From contig OX463809.1 of the NCBI GenBank assembly GCA_949825045.1, positions 4,677,501 through 4,741,500 on the forward strand: a DNA stretch of 64,000 nt. The letters are read 5' to 3'. The notes beneath the pieces are model-generated. The model was not told where the DNA came from and ran no database searches. It saw nothing but the letters and a program-made list of their open reading frames with translations. The translations under genes and the position numbers were made by a program. Source of the stretch: Argyresthia goedartella (lineage: Eukaryota > Arthropoda > Insecta > Lepidoptera > Argyresthiidae). Positions 34,221-45,724 of this stretch are shown here, one piece after another; position 1 is the stretch's first letter, and every line of letters begins with the position of its first letter.

Positions 34221-34693
34221 TGACATATATACATTTTATCTACACACGTATCATAAACCCTCTTTACTGCGTTCAAAAACCGCACGTTACGATCAGCATT
34301 ATGTTAAACTACTTGGTAAAAACTCGTTTCGTATCAGGAAAACTACACATTATGGTCATTATGTGTAGTTTTTCTACATATAATGACATTCAAATTTCGA
34401 ACGCCGACGCCCGCCTGCATGCCGCCCCTAGTTTGTCTGTGAAGTTGGTACTCACATTCAAATTTAGAACGCCCGAAGTTGGTGCTACAGAACAAGCTAA
34501 ACAACTGCTAAGCCACAATGCCGGTCAAACACGCGGTTCCTGAACACATCAAAGAGAGCTTATGATATGTGTGTAGATAAACTAGTGTATGTAACTGTAC
34601 ATAATTAGGCATTAAAACTCTCGAGTGATATTATTATGCCACTCTCGAGTTTTAATGCCCTCCATTATGTAGCAGTCACATAAACTACTATTT
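34221..34693. mobile_element. Palindrome element P, copy 1 (left arm missing)
   Basis: It aligns closely with the right half of 60415-61188, through the AAACTACACATTATGGTC hairpin, GACGCCCGCCTGCATGCCGC and the right terminus GCAGTCACATAAACTACT. An 80-bp segment at 34238-34317 is in the opposite orientation to the same segment in the other copy. A small perfect hairpin around ACTCTCGAG lies at 34615-34660. The 107-codon frame is incidental. Confidence 0.8.
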
Positions 34694-34832
34694 TGTTCTG
34701 TTATTTTTTCAAAAAGCGCTATAACTCTTATGATAAAATGTGTATGGGACCACCTCTGAAGTATGACCTACATACATTTAAAAAAACAGTCGAATTGAGA
34801 ACGTCCTCTTTCTTTTTTGAAGTCGGTGGTTT
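34694..34832 (+). repeat. Dispersed repeat D, copy 3, right half
   Basis: Resumes with TTTTTTCAAAAAGCGC, GGGACCACCTCTGAAGTATG and ends TTTTTTGAAGTCGGT. Together with 33690-33836 it restores one family member. Confidence 0.8.
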
Positions 34833-34839
34833 TTTTTTT

Positions 34840-35660
34840 AAGAAACCGTAACCGTGAAGTGACTTATGTTGAGGAAGCGAGAGATAGATATACGGTATAC
34901 CGTAACAATTAACAATTAGAGTAAATATAAAACCTAACCGTTTACCACAAAAATATTAAACAGCGTTTAACATCAAAACAATCGTCGAATCCCATACGTT
35001 TTTGTTTTTAAACAAGTGTTGAATAGTAGTTATTTTTTTGTGTTAAGGCCCTATAGGTGTAAACTTAAATAGACTTAACTTAGAATATGCCAAAAAACAT
35101 CTCGCCCCTATCTCGCACCCTAGCTACCCTAGCGGGAATATGCCACGCAGGTTAAACCATGGGACATGGTCCTCTCCCTGTTTCTTTTTTTTGTTTTGTC
35201 TTATTCATATTTGTAATAATATCAGATGCCTATGTATTTTTTAAGCTTATTGCTTACCCTATTGAATGTTAAGGTCGTATAATAAGAGTCCTTAACACGT
35301 TAAATGCTATGTAGGTCACCGGTGACCTCACCCAGACTAAAAAACTATAAGAAAAAAACTTTTTCGAAAATTTGCGTTAAAAGTGTTAATTGGCCTATGT
35401 CATATATTAATGCTAAGTAATTTAGATTGTATCGTGCTGTAGACGCAGTTCCCATATAAACAAATAAACAGATTGTTAACGCCGTAGTTGTTTAATTTGG
35501 TCTATTTCGGTCCCATAGAAAATTAAGCCAAATTGCAAATAACCTTGTTATATAGGTAGGTACATATGATCTTTATGATTATCCACCTGGCGAGCGAATA
35601 TTTCGCGAACTGCGGAAAAATCCCTAGAAATAGTCAAATTTTTATTTATCTATAACTACA
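34840..35660. other. AT-rich DNA, nothing recognised
   Basis: No coding or repeat signal was recognised between repeat D and the piggyBac-like relic. Confidence 0.4.
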
Positions 35661-35664
35661 TTTC

Positions 35665-35800
35665 TGATAACCCTATATGGCAGAGGGTTAATATATTCAA
35701 CCCAATTTTCAACTTTGTGTCTTGGTTATAAAGTCCAAAACCATTAAAGTGTAGTAACTGGCACTCTGAAAGTGTCTGGAAAAGTGAGACGTGCCACAGA
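35665..35800. repeat. Relic of the piggyBac-like mini-element family
   Basis: Starts AACCCTATATGGCAGAGGGT and contains TTTTCAACTTTGTGTCTTGG and AAAGTCCAAAACCATTAAAG, the ordered blocks of 17129-17229. The right terminus is not clear. Confidence 0.55.
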
Positions 35801-36011
35801 CAGGCCTATTTATATGAAGTAGATTAGTATTAGAATTAAGTGTAATAAGTAAATAACATAGATTAAGTAGCTAATTTTATTTGATACTAACAAAATATGA
35901 TTCTTTTGTGTTCTGAAATAAAAGATATATTATTATTATTATTATTAAAGGTCTTTATGTTCTTACTATATGACCGGTAAGGGTTTAATAAGCTATGTAG
36001 ATATAAATGAC

Positions 36012-36258
36012 GACCCGAATGGCCAAGTCGGCAGTGACCCTGCCTACGAAGCCAAGAGTCCCGGGTTCGAGTCCCGGTGGGGGCAAATATTTGTTTGATA
36101 AGAACGGATGTTTGTACCCTAGTCATTGTTGTTTATCTATCTAAGTATAATATTTATCTACATAAGTACGTGTATCGTTGTCTTGTACTCAAGATACAGG
36201 TAATCCTAGTTGGGGCTAGATGAATGTGTGTAAATAGTGTTCAAGGTATTATTTATTT
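36012..36258 (+). repeat. SINE family A, copy 3
   Basis: Plus-strand copy: GACCCGAATGGCCAAGTCGG (box A), GGGTTCGAGTCCCGG (box B), GATGTTTGTACCCTAGTCAT, ATACAGGTAATCCTAGTTGG and a TTATTTATTTAT tail. Confidence 0.9.
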
Positions 36259-36489
36259 ATATTAAATGTATTCTTACAGCTGTCTCAAATATGAAATTCT
36301 ATAGTTTCTTGGTTGAGACTGTGTCTCAGTGTGTGTGCATTGTGCGCAAAATTATAAACCAACAACTTCTGAAATGTCACCGACAGTTGCAGCGCTCATT
36401 CCATTAATCAGAAATCGATTAGGGTACAAAACTTAATGGTGGCTGTAGTGCCAAAAGAAATATCAAAATTTGTTCTAGTACTCGTATTC

Positions 36490-36597
36490 GGATATATTTA
36501 TTGCACATGAAAATTTACATTACAAGCTTATAGAAAAGACATTTACAAAGGCAAGCTTATCTCTAACAAGAGATTTCTTCCAGCAAACCCAAGATGG
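36490..36597 (-). repeat. LINE 3' end, hairpin family
   Basis: Begins with TTTATTGCACATGAAAATTT (complement of the AATAAA region) and contains ACAAAGGCAAGCTTATCTCT then AACAAGAGATTTCTTCC. Confidence 0.8.
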
Positions 36598-36721
36598 AAA
36601 AGATAAATTTAAAAGCAGTTGGTAAGGCCTCGCAAGATTTTTTATTTACGACACGGCTTGTTAGACAAAATTCGTTCGTTCCGGTCCAAGACAGGATTTC
36701 GGAGAAACGTTATTTCAAGTT

Positions 36722-36885
36722 GAAATACTACCTGTAATTACATATGGCTGCCAGACTTGGGCGCTGACGGAAAAGCAACAGCAACGATTACAAGTATGCC
36801 AAAGAAGTACGGAAAGAAGCATGCTAGGAGTCAGCAGAAGACAAAGAATCAGCAACAAATCACGAAGGTGGATAGTTGGATGATG
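36722..36885 (+). pseudogene. RTE-like LINE fragment, C-terminal part of the RT protein
   Basis: One frame reads YGCQTWALTEKQQQRLQVC followed by QRSTERSMLGVSRRQRIS before a stop. This is the conserved block after the RT domain in RTE/BovB-like and related insect LINEs. The RT core and endonuclease are absent, so it is a 5'-truncated or decayed copy. A repeat R segment follows directly at 36990 and may be its 3' untranslated region. Confidence 0.8.
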
Positions 36886-36989
36886 ATCAACTATTAACTA
36901 CAACAAAGATTATAAAATGGAACTAGGCCGGACATCTAAGTAGATTTCATTCAATTCAACTATGAAAAGGTGTATTTGGAGAGCTTCTC

Positions 36990-37205
36990 AACAAATTATC
37001 AAAGGCGTCAGGACCTGACAATGGAATCCTGGAGAAATCGAGGGAACTCTTCAAATAATAAAGGCAATCCTACAACGATTTGGGTATTTTTATCTTAGCT
37101 CGTGCATTTCCAGGTGACGTGACTGATGAACTGATGAGGAAGACCACAGATGACCAACGGAACTGCTCAATTTCAGGAGTTGTGTGGGATACTATAGCTT
37201 GTAAT
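36990..37205 (+). repeat. Dispersed repeat R, copy 2
   Basis: Blocks AATGGAATCCTGGAGAAATC, GAGGGAACTCTTCAAA, GATGAACTGATGAGGAAGAC and CAACGGAACTGCTCAATTTC align with 19105-19265. Confidence 0.65.
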
Positions 37206-37399
37206 ACGTTTTTTGTCTAATTATCTTATATGACGTGTTGTATAAGTACACTGGACATAATAAACACTTACATAAGTATATTTATTACATTACGTTCACA
37301 AGGTATCATAATGTATTGGGAGCTGTACAAGGCGCACACATCAACCTTCCACGCACACACCGGCACAAGAAAATTCGGCAATGGCTACAGGGAAACTGT

Positions 37400-37600
37400 T
37401 AAACCTGTGTGAGTGGGGTGGGGGTAGCGGGGGTGAACGGCCGCCTCGACCTTCAGACGTGAGGGGGGAGGAGTGGGCCGGCTGTCTAGGAAGCTTTAGG
37501 TGGGTAGGTACAGCCAGACGGAATATGCTGGTCCCGCTGGCCCGGGCTCAGTTAGCTGGGTCGAGCTGCATATTCAATAGGGCGAGCGAAGCGAGATCTG
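37400..37600. other. GC-rich patch
   Basis: GGGGTGGGGGTAGCGGGGGT and CGTGAGGGGGGAGGAGTGGG stand out from the AT-rich flanks. An open frame of 91 codons passes through it but has no domain. It could be a GC-rich repeat end or regulatory DNA. Confidence 0.3.
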
Positions 37601-37740
37601 TCACTATACTTTACACACCTTTAGGTTTGAGCTTTGATATAGGGACTTCGGGATAAGGACATTCACCGAAATCTTATTTTTAAATTAGCTAAAATATTTT
37701 GTATAATTGAAATAACGTATTACTATCGCCAACTGTTGAA

Positions 37741-38939
37741 ATGACTACTGTAATATCCACCACCACCGCACTGCTCAAGGTAACTGACGATATCCAACTG
37801 GCAATGGATAAAAAGCAGCTCACAGTCCTGACTCTCCTTGACTTTAGCAGCGCCTTCAACTGCGTCGACTTCGATATACTTGTTGAAATCATAAAAACAC
37901 TCAATGTCTCTTCACACTCGGCTCGCTGGTTTGACTCCTACCTGAGAGACCGCCAGCAGCGCATCAAGTCTGAAGAAGTTACTACGGAATGGTGCAAGCT
38001 CTCTACTGGTGTTCCGCAGGGTGGCATCCTTTCTCCTCTTCTTTTCTCAGTTTTCATCCATTCCATCTCGGATGTATTGTCTTCCTCGTATCATCTCTAT
38101 GCAGATGACCTTCAAATTTATCGGCATTTTCCCCTGTGTGATCTGACTTCGACTGTAGAGGCTTTGAATGCTGACCTCGACAACATCAGGAAATGGGCTC
38201 TTTCGTATGGGCTATTGGTCAACCCGGATAAGTCTCAGGCGATGATAGTGGGTACACGGCACTTACTTAATTTGTTGCAGCATAGGTCAGTTGCTCCCGT
38301 GCTTTATGACGGTACCATTGTCAAGTACAGCGAGAAAGCCAAAAATCTTGGGGTTGTTTTTGATACTCTTTTATCCTGGTCGCCCCACGTTTGTGAGGTC
38401 AGCAGACGAGTCTTTGCATCCTTCGGCGTTTGCAGTACTTCTTGCCTAGGCAGACTAAAATCATGCTAGTTCAGACCCTTCTTCTGCCTTTAATTGACTA
38501 CGCCGATGTTTGCTGGGCCAGCGCGAACGAAGATCTACTGAACAAACTCGAGCGACTTCAAAATCTCGGGATTCGGTTTATCTTCGGTCTCCGCAAGTAC
38601 GATCATGTGTCCCAATATCGCAGGGAATTAGGCTGGCTCCCGATCCGACTTCGTCGTGATATGCACATTTTCTCCTTCCTCTTCAATATTTTGAGAAATC
38701 CGCGCTATCCCGCATATCTTCGTGAACATTTTGAGTTTCTTTTCTCTGGGGATAGACTTCGGAGATCTCACACGGTGTCACTTTTGTCAATTCCTCAACA
38801 CAACACTGTTGCTTACGAGCACTCGTTTAGGTTAAGGGCAATACGTTTGTGGAATGCACTTCCTTGCGCTATTAGGGATTGCACATCCTTGTTCTCTTTT
38901 AAGAAAAAGTTGAAACTGCATCTCCTCTCTTCCGCATAG
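37741..38939 (+). pseudogene. Non-LTR retrotransposon reverse transcriptase, one frameshift
   Basis: The first frame (37741-38469) begins in STTTALLKVTDDIQLAMD, upstream of RT block A LLDFSSAFNCVD; then come GVPQGGILSPLLF (block B), YADDLQIY (catalytic site with both aspartates), NPDKSQAMIVGT and KNLGVVFDTLLSWSPHV. Near 38427-38460 the reading shifts and continues to 38939 with LPRQTKIMLVQTLLLPLIDY, ADVCW, the ELGWLPIRLRRDMHIFSF block and RLWNALPCAIRD. This order is typical of the Jockey/CR1 supergroup. RT would copy its own RNA at a nicked target. The endonuclease and N-terminal part are missing, so it is 5'-truncated; apart from the single shift the RT is well preserved, suggesting a fairly recent copy. 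Confidence 0.92.
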
Positions 38940-39230
38940 TGGGTATCTTATAGTATGTATGTGTATCTATGTATTTATTGTATTCTATTAATTTATTTTA
39001 TAGTATGTGTAGGATGTATTGTGATTTATCTGATAGTATATTGACTTTATTTCTTTCTTTTAAATCTTAATTGTACACTAGGACTACCTCTCTATAAATA
39101 TTTTTTCCTTTCCTCACAGGTTAGCTGTAAGAAATTTCTTTTTAGAAATAAGCTCACCTTTGCATATTGTTCGTTGTATTTTTTCCATTGTGTTTTCTGT
39201 GCAATAAAGAATTATTATTATTATTATCAT
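38940..39230 (+). repeat. 3' untranslated region and ATT tail of the LINE
   Basis: After the stop comes an AT-rich leader, then AAATTTCTTTTTAGAAATAA (stem-loop), GCTCACCTTTGCATATTG, GTGCAATAAAGAATTATTAT and an ATT-repeat tail. It ties the dispersed hairpin ends in this window to one type of LINE. Confidence 0.85.
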
Positions 39231-39270
39231 CTTTAAGGAAACTAGAAGGTAGTCTGCTGTGAATGTTTTG

Positions 39271-39303
39271 ACGACCTCTGTGGCGCAGCGGTTGCGGCTC
39301 TGT
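39271..39303 (+). repeat. SINE family B head only
   Basis: GACCTCTGTGGCGCAGCGGT with TGCGGCTCTGTCT is the tRNA-like 5' end; the body does not follow. Confidence 0.65.
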
Positions 39304-39574
39304 CTACAATATTTAATACACAGTACATATTGCTGATTGCATAATACTATTTAACGTGTGAGGGTAGAATTGAAAAGGGCTTGGGCACAAGGGCGTATTC
39401 ACATTGCACGGTACAGTAGCACCATGAAAGTGGTGAACAAAATATTATATGTGTATGACCGACCATACCACAATAGTGGTGGCGAGATCTTAAAATTTAC
39501 CATTTCATGAGTTGGCTAACCTTGGCCGAATGAGATGTTGTGTACATTGAAAGAATAAATATTTTAGTGCTAAA

Positions 39575-39680
39575 TGCTGCGGTACTTAGGTGAAGACTTA
39601 ATGGGGCGAGCACAGCAAAGTGCTGGAATAGTCTTCGTACCAGTTCGACATGTATATCAGAAAAAGAAACAACTTAGTGC
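39575..39680 (+). repeat. Solo fragment of the GATAGTC MITE interior
   Basis: CTTAGGTGAAGACTTAATGG, GGCGAGCACAGC and AGTTCGACATGTATATCA match the reverse complement of the MITE interior near 33931-34020 and the copy at 45730. Confidence 0.6.
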
Positions 39681-40507
39681 TGAATTAAAATGCTTTAAAA
39701 AAGGGAAAACCCAAGTAGGGAGTGAAATCTTGCAGTTAAAGCTTCAAATTTCGGTATATGCAATATTTAAGAGCTCTAATCTCGCAAGATCTCGGATTTT
39801 AAGAGATCTCGCATGTCTACGAATTAATTTTAATAATTATATGTATTCTATTGAAACTTGGTAATGTATTCTCCTATCGGCGAAATAATGAAACCCATTA
39901 AAAAAATACGGATTATACGAAAAAAGAAACAAAGAGAAATCGACGTATCGTCGTCGTAGTGTCGTCTGCCATCGGGCTTCGGATATTTAGTGCCAAATAG
40001 CCAGCAGCAGAAAAGGCCGTTCTGCCTCTACGCTTGTTGATACTGATGATAGGCATTGATACGCTGACTGCAGGTACTGCCTTTTCGCCCCGCCTGATTC
40101 TGGAAGATTAATTCCTTAGCTAACAAGTTTATCAATTAATGAGTTGCACGTGAAGGGCGTTCTTGTAGGATTCAAAATCATTCGTAATTCTTCATCAAGA
40201 GAAGTGTATTTGGGGCTACTAAAGGCGTGTTATTATCATTGACGCAATCTGCTGGGTGCTATCATATGTTTGCCTACGAAGGCACAGGTATGTATAGTCG
40301 TTTAATCAACTTTTCTATTTCTCTCTTGACTTATTTTTTGTTGGCAAATCAAAGAGATGTTATTGTTAATCAGCGAATCAAAATCGTATCGGGTTGGTCA
40401 GGATCTCTCAAATAGAACAACTTTGCAGTCATCATAGTTTAGCGCTCACGGATTCTCAATTCATGCCACCAGATCTTTTGCAATGAGTGGGAAGCAACCA
40501 GTGATAT

Positions 40508-40560
40508 CATCAACTTCAAGTTCAAGTTCAAAGATTTTTATTTATAATAGCACAAAATTG
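40508..40560 (-). repeat. LINE 3' end with TTGAAC tail
   Basis: TTCAAGTTCAAGTTCAAAG followed by ATTTTTATTTATAATAG is, on the minus strand, an AT-rich LINE end with a TTGAAC-repeat tail. Only the tail region is retained. Confidence 0.55.
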
Positions 40561-40617
40561 AGATTTAATGAACGTCATAACATAATCAAGAAAGCATAAT
40601 ATGTAGCGTGCAATGAA

Positions 40618-41745
40618 CTGGTTTAATGCCATAATTACGGTGGACGTCAAGAATGCCTTTAATACAATAGAGCGGGACATCATTTTGAGTAGTGTAAATT
40701 CCTTTTATCCGAATTTGTACCCACTCCTGCATCAATGCCATAGTTACCCTAGCAATTTGTTCTATGGTGGTAACTTGGTGCATCGATGATAGGGGTGCAG
40801 CAGGGCCTTTGCTCTGTTCGGCATCGGGGTTTGGGCGTTTGTTGCTTACAGGACACAGATGTTCCAACCTATTTGGCTTCTTCTTATGGGGTTAAGGGTC
40901 TAGTTACTTGCATCTTGGGCTTCAATGGTGACGGATATTGCATCCTTTTTGCGGAGGGAGTGGAGGGCTTTTGGCAGTCTCGTTGTCCGGGGAGTGACTT
41001 GCTGGAACGGCTGGACCATCAGCGCTGTTGGGATGAGGCGTTGTGTGGGATCAGTCGCGATGAGCTCCTAGCTTAACCTGCGGGGCCAGAACTCGCGTGG
41101 TTACGGGCTGTTTTGCAGCCAGATTCGGTTTTGTGGCTGCATGCATTGCCGTCTCCTCAGCTGGATACACTCCTGGACAACGAGTCATTACTTGTGGCAG
41201 TTGCCTTGCGTTTGGGCTGCATTATCTGCTAGCCGCATCAATGCGTATGTGGGGCGTAGGAAGATGCGTTAGGACGCAATGGCCTTCACTGCGTCAGGAG
41301 CGCTGGCGGGTTTTTGCAGCACCATGTAATTAACGACACTGTCCATTGGTCGCCCGATCTGTGCCGTACGGATGGGAAACACATTGATGGCCTTGGGAGA
41401 GAGGACGTTCTCTAAATGTGGGATGTGACTTGTGTGTACACGTTCGCCGTCTCTCATGTGGTTTCGACGAATACCACTGCAGGTGCTGCGGCCAAATCAG
41501 CCGTTAGACTACAGAGTCAGAAATATGCAGCCCTCATGGACAGCTTTATTTTTGTGCCTCTTGCAGTCGAGATGACTGGAGCATGGAGGACAAAGGGGAA
41601 GCTTTTTGTGAAAGAGTTTCACCGGGGCATTTCTCATGCAGAGGATTTCCTTAGTTGTGCAGCGTGATCATTCTGCCAGTGTCTTTGGAACCTTTGGCAG
41701 GGAGATGTGGGTGTATTTGTGTGTAATAAAGAAATTATGAAATAA
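40618..41745 (+). pseudogene. Decayed LINE reverse transcriptase, near-complete second half
   Basis: Across several frames the order of a non-LTR RT protein can be followed: IITVDVKNAFNTIERD (RT block A), GVQQG before PLLC (block B), then in other frames a long conserved tail with MGNTLMALGE, MWDVTCVYTFAVSHV, SAVRLQSQKYAALMDSFIF, VPLAVEMTGAW and finally VVQRDHSASVFGTF. This tail is typical of an invertebrate LINE group in which the RT is followed by a WDxTCxDT...H region. The catalytic DD block was not recognised. Multiple stops and shifts make it inactive. It ends near TGTGTAATAAAGAAATTATG. A second copy on the other strand lies at 42040-42260. Confidence 0.8.
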
Positions 41746-42039
41746 AGTCCCGGGGCCGTTTGTTTACTCAGTTAATTTTTTGACGTTATAATTATTTGTA
41801 GGACATAATTATGTAAAGTTTTTGACGAAGCATCATGAGGATTATTGAAGTTGTTTCTTGTCAAAATTATTTTTGTCTCTGAATTAATAAACATTTCTTC
41901 ATTAATGTCTATAAATTATTTATTAACTGAGAAATAATTACACACAAAAATACATCCACACAAGTTTCGATAATTTAAATACAATAAAATTAACAGTTAA
42001 TAAATTTAAAATAAAATAAAACACAAAAATTACAATTAC
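41746..42039. other. AT-rich DNA between two convergent LINE ends
   Basis: Probably consists of the 3' ends of the two convergent LINE remnants. No independent feature was recognised. Confidence 0.4.
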
Positions 42040-42400
42040 AATTAACCGAATAAACCAGCTCGGGATATTTCCGAGAATAAGGTTCTCATGACGCTGGCAG
42101 TATTTCCCCGATGCACAGCCAGGGAGATCTTTTGCATCAGATATGCCCCAGAGCGGTAGTCAAAACCTCTATCCCTTAGGCGGCGCATCAAAGATTTTCC
42201 CTTGTGTCCCCCAAACCCCAGTAGTCTCGAGCGCAAGCGACACAAAAATGTAGATGCCCGTACTTCGAGCAATTTATAATTTAAAACGCACAATGCCGCA
42301 CGATGCCCGTAAGTGCAGCATGTTTTTGGTACTTTTGTCTTACGGCAGACTCGGCAGCTGTACCAGCGTGAGCCGGCTTCGACGTAACCTTTTTTCATTT
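42040..42400 (-). pseudogene. Second copy of the same LINE type, C-terminal piece
   Basis: The minus-strand frame ends with FGGHKGKSLMRRLRDRG, FDYRSGAYLMQKISLAVHRG and NTASVMRTLFSEISRAG. The GAYLMQKISLAVxRGNxASV block is the C terminus of the LINE protein whose plus-strand copy ends in VVQRDHSASVFGTF at about 41700. The first third of the frame (toward 42398) is less clearly LINE. It is a 5'-truncated copy. Confidence 0.75.
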
Positions 42401-42439
42401 GTTACTTGTCTTGATCTTGCAAATCTTGCGAGATAGCGC

Positions 42440-43850
42440 CCGATTTTGGGTGCAAGATCTCGGAATCCACATAATGAAATCAGGAATTTTATGATTCAGC
42501 CATGACAAGCATATATCAAACATTACATTATCATTAATGTTACTTTTCAGTTCATATTTTTAGATACATTCTCGAGTTTTTGTTTCTATAAAACAATTTC
42601 TCTTGTTACCTACCAAGGTATTCTTCCTCTGTCATTGCGGAATTCTAAGCAAGAAATGTTTAGTGTAATAGAAACCTAGTCCTTTGTAGCTGCTGAAACT
42701 AGCCTTGGTGTACATGTAGGCACTTATATTATGTACATACATTGTTAGTAAGCACGTGAGTAAAGTTACATAAATTATTATTCCTTTGACGAATTCGTCC
42801 TGAACTCCTGACCAAGGACGGGCCAGCCTAGCAACTGACGGGACCTAGGATCTTCCCATCAACCATCAATAACTTACCTTATACCACACGTAATAAGGTT
42901 TACATTTCAACAGAAATAAGACGGCCATACCCTTTGGTACACAGTTGACATAGCTCTTGAAAGCGAAAATTATACCTGAAATTTCCGCCAAATCAAACTA
43001 AGCGCTAAACCATATTCGGTAAGATGGAAATTGCTTTGAGGGCTCCTTGGGTGGTGGGGAAAGAGATGTGGCTATATGTGGGAGAGGGATAGCAATGTCC
43101 GTGACCTATCCTACTGACGAATGTCGAGTCCCGGAACACGCGTTTCAACGAAACGTCTAGACGTCTTGGAGTCTGTGTGCGTGAGCGTTCAATGTGTGTA
43201 TCGGTACCAAGGCGCGTGTGTGTGCGTGTGTACACGAATAGGCCCCTGTAGAATTGTTATTTTTACAGTATAGGTGTGGTAGGGCATTAATTATTGAAAA
43301 TAACTTCTTTATAGGGTTAATTATGTAAGATGCGGTGTCGTACTGAAATATTTGACAAAGTTAACGGTAATTTAAATCAACGTCTCATCAATTTAAATTA
43401 TGATTCTGGAGTCGGATTTTTCTGATACATGTAAACACGATAAAGTATATCTAATCAATATTAGTGCGAGAGCTCGCAACGGAAACATACTTTCGCCGAT
43501 TAGATAAAGCCTTCTCCTTCTTCTCCTCCTACGTTAATTATCTACATAAGCTTTTGGAGGTTTTTTCAAGGTTGGTCTTGCTTCCACATTTTTTTAATTG
43601 TGTCTATTTGTACATATGTGAAATGGCAGCTGTTAGCATGACAATAAACATGAAACATTGTTGGGTAGTGACTAATGCACTGAAAAGAAGATGAATAATT
43701 TATTGACTTTTATGAAAAATACAGGGTGAAAATTAGATAATTTCGAAAACTTAAAATGCGTCAAACAATTAGAACAGGTGAAAGTTCATGCGATATTCGA
43801 CCTTAAGTTAATGTACATACATACATAGTATGTACAGGATAACATTCATT
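42440..43850. other. Intergenic DNA, no recognised gene
   Basis: No domain-bearing frame. Around 43140-43240 the sequence is CpG-rich with GTGTGTGCGTGTG alternation. Nothing else was recognised. Confidence 0.4.
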
Positions 43851-43859
43851 TGTATGTAC

Positions 43860-43962
43860 CCTTACCCCATACGGGGCGGCAGAGGCACAGTTACGCTCAC
43901 GTATGGCCAGATAAGCAATAGTCAATGTAGCATGAGTTGGGGCTAGCCCATCGCCATATACC
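43860..43962 (-). repeat. Dispersed repeat G, minus-strand copy
   Basis: CCCCATACGGGGCGGCAGAG, CACAGTTACGC and GTTGGGGCTAGCCCATCGCC give the family order. Confidence 0.8.
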
Positions 43963-44487
43963 AGGCAAATGCTTTCTGTGGTTTTCCATTAGGATTGGTT
44001 TTTGGTATTGTGCCCGTCGTTTCATTTGTAGTTAGTAACAATTGAGTAATATCCGTATTACCAATAAAATTACCAATCTAACCACAAATTTGTCATTTAT
44101 TTTAGTTACCAGCGAACATTTCCTATGCCTAAATAGATTGTTCGAATACCTCATTCAATTGCTTAGTTTTTTTTTTGTAAACAATAATTTAGGATTTCAC
44201 TTATGTATTTCAGTATAACCATTTTTTTTTAGCTTGCTTTTACGAGTGTTATGGACCAAAAAGTTTAAGATAAAACTGAAACTTTAATTTTCATGAATTT
44301 CCCAACTCTTTTACACTATCGAGTCCACCTACAAATAGGCTGTTATTTAGTTAAGAACATGTGTTAGTCTACAAGAGATACCTACATAGTCTTTGTAGGC
44401 ACGACATTGAGTTGGGATCAACGTACGTTTCTCTTGGGACGTTCCGGTCGAATTTCGGACGGCCCACCCGTCACAGAACCGTCTGTT

Positions 44488-45552
44488 GAACTACCTAGAC
44501 TAGTCTCCAGACGGTGGTAGTGCATGCTTAGATGGAGTATAGCTCTCAAAACACAAGGGAACTACCTAGACTAGTCTTCAGACGGTGGTAGTGCGTGCTT
44601 AGATGGAGTATAGCTCTCAAAACACGAGGGAACTACCTAGACTAGTCTTCAGACGGTGGTAGTGCGTGCTTAGATGGAGTATAGCTCTCAAAACACGAGG
44701 GAACTACCTAGACTAGTCTCCAGACGGTGGTAGTGCATGCTTAGATGGAGTATAGCTCTCAAAACACGAGGGAACTACCTAGACTAGTCTTCAGACGGTG
44801 GTAGTGCGTGCTTAGATGGAGTATAGCTCTCAAAACACGAGGGAACTACCTAGACTAGTCTTCAGATGGTGGTAGTGCGTGCTTAGATGGAGTATAGCTC
44901 TCAAAACACGAGGGAACTACCTAGACTAGTCTTCAGACGGTGGTAGTGCGTGCTTAGATGGAGTATAGCTCTCAAAACACGAGGGAACTACCTAGACTAG
45001 TCTTCAGATGGTGGTAGTGCGTGCTTAGATGGAGTATAGCTCTCAAAACACGAGGGAACTACCTAGACTAGTCTTCAGACGGTGGTAGTGCGTGCTTAGA
45101 TGGAGTATAGCTCTCAAAACACGAGGGAACTACCTAGACTAGTCTTCAGATGGTGGTAGTGCGTGCTTAGATGGAGTATAGCTCTCAAAACACGAGGGAA
45201 CTACCTAGACTAGTCTTCAGACGGTGGTAGTGCGTGCTTAGATGGAGTATAGCTCTCAAAACACGAGGGAACTACCTAGACTAGTCTTCAGACGGTGGTA
45301 GTGCGTGCTTAGATGGAGTATAGCTCTCAAAACACGAGGGAACTACCTAGACTAGTCTTCAGACGGTGGTAGTGCGTGCTTAGATGAAGTATAGCTCTCA
45401 AAACACGAGGGAACTACCTAGACTAGTCTTCAGACGGTGGTAGTGCGTGCTTAGATGGAGTATATCTCTCAAAACACGAGGGAACTACCTAGACTAGTCT
45501 TCAGACGGTGGTAGTGCGTGCTTAGATGGAGTATAGCTCTCAAAACACGAGG
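44488..45552. repeat. 71-bp satellite, exactly 15 units
   Basis: Fifteen head-to-tail units of 71 bp make 1065 bp without length change. A unit runs GAACTACCTAGACTAGTC, TTCAGACGGTGGTAGTGCG, TGCTTAGATGGAGTATAGC and TCTCAAAACACGAGG. Units differ by a few point changes: units 1 and 4 share CTCC and GCATGC; units 6, 8 and 10 share CAGATGG, which implies a 142-bp dimer step in the middle. The array is unrelated to the 78-bp satellite. Confidence 0.97.
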
Positions 45553-45724
45553 GAAACTCTACTTTGGGGAGCAACGACTCTCATTGTCTGTACAAATGTA
45601 TGACAACACTGTAGCAATATCACTGAATAAACATGACCCAGTATCTGTCGTATCCACATCGCATAACTGGCCATATCATGAAATGGCCAACCATGGTTGA
45701 ATTAGAACCTTTTAGGAAAAAACA

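Noticed and set aside
42042..42398. Host zinc-finger-like gene because of CxxC pairs near the start
   Set aside because: The C-terminal two thirds match a LINE protein tail; the cysteines do not form a recognisable finger.
44488..45552. CRISPR array
   Set aside because: Units are full tandem copies with no unique spacers; it is a eukaryotic satellite.
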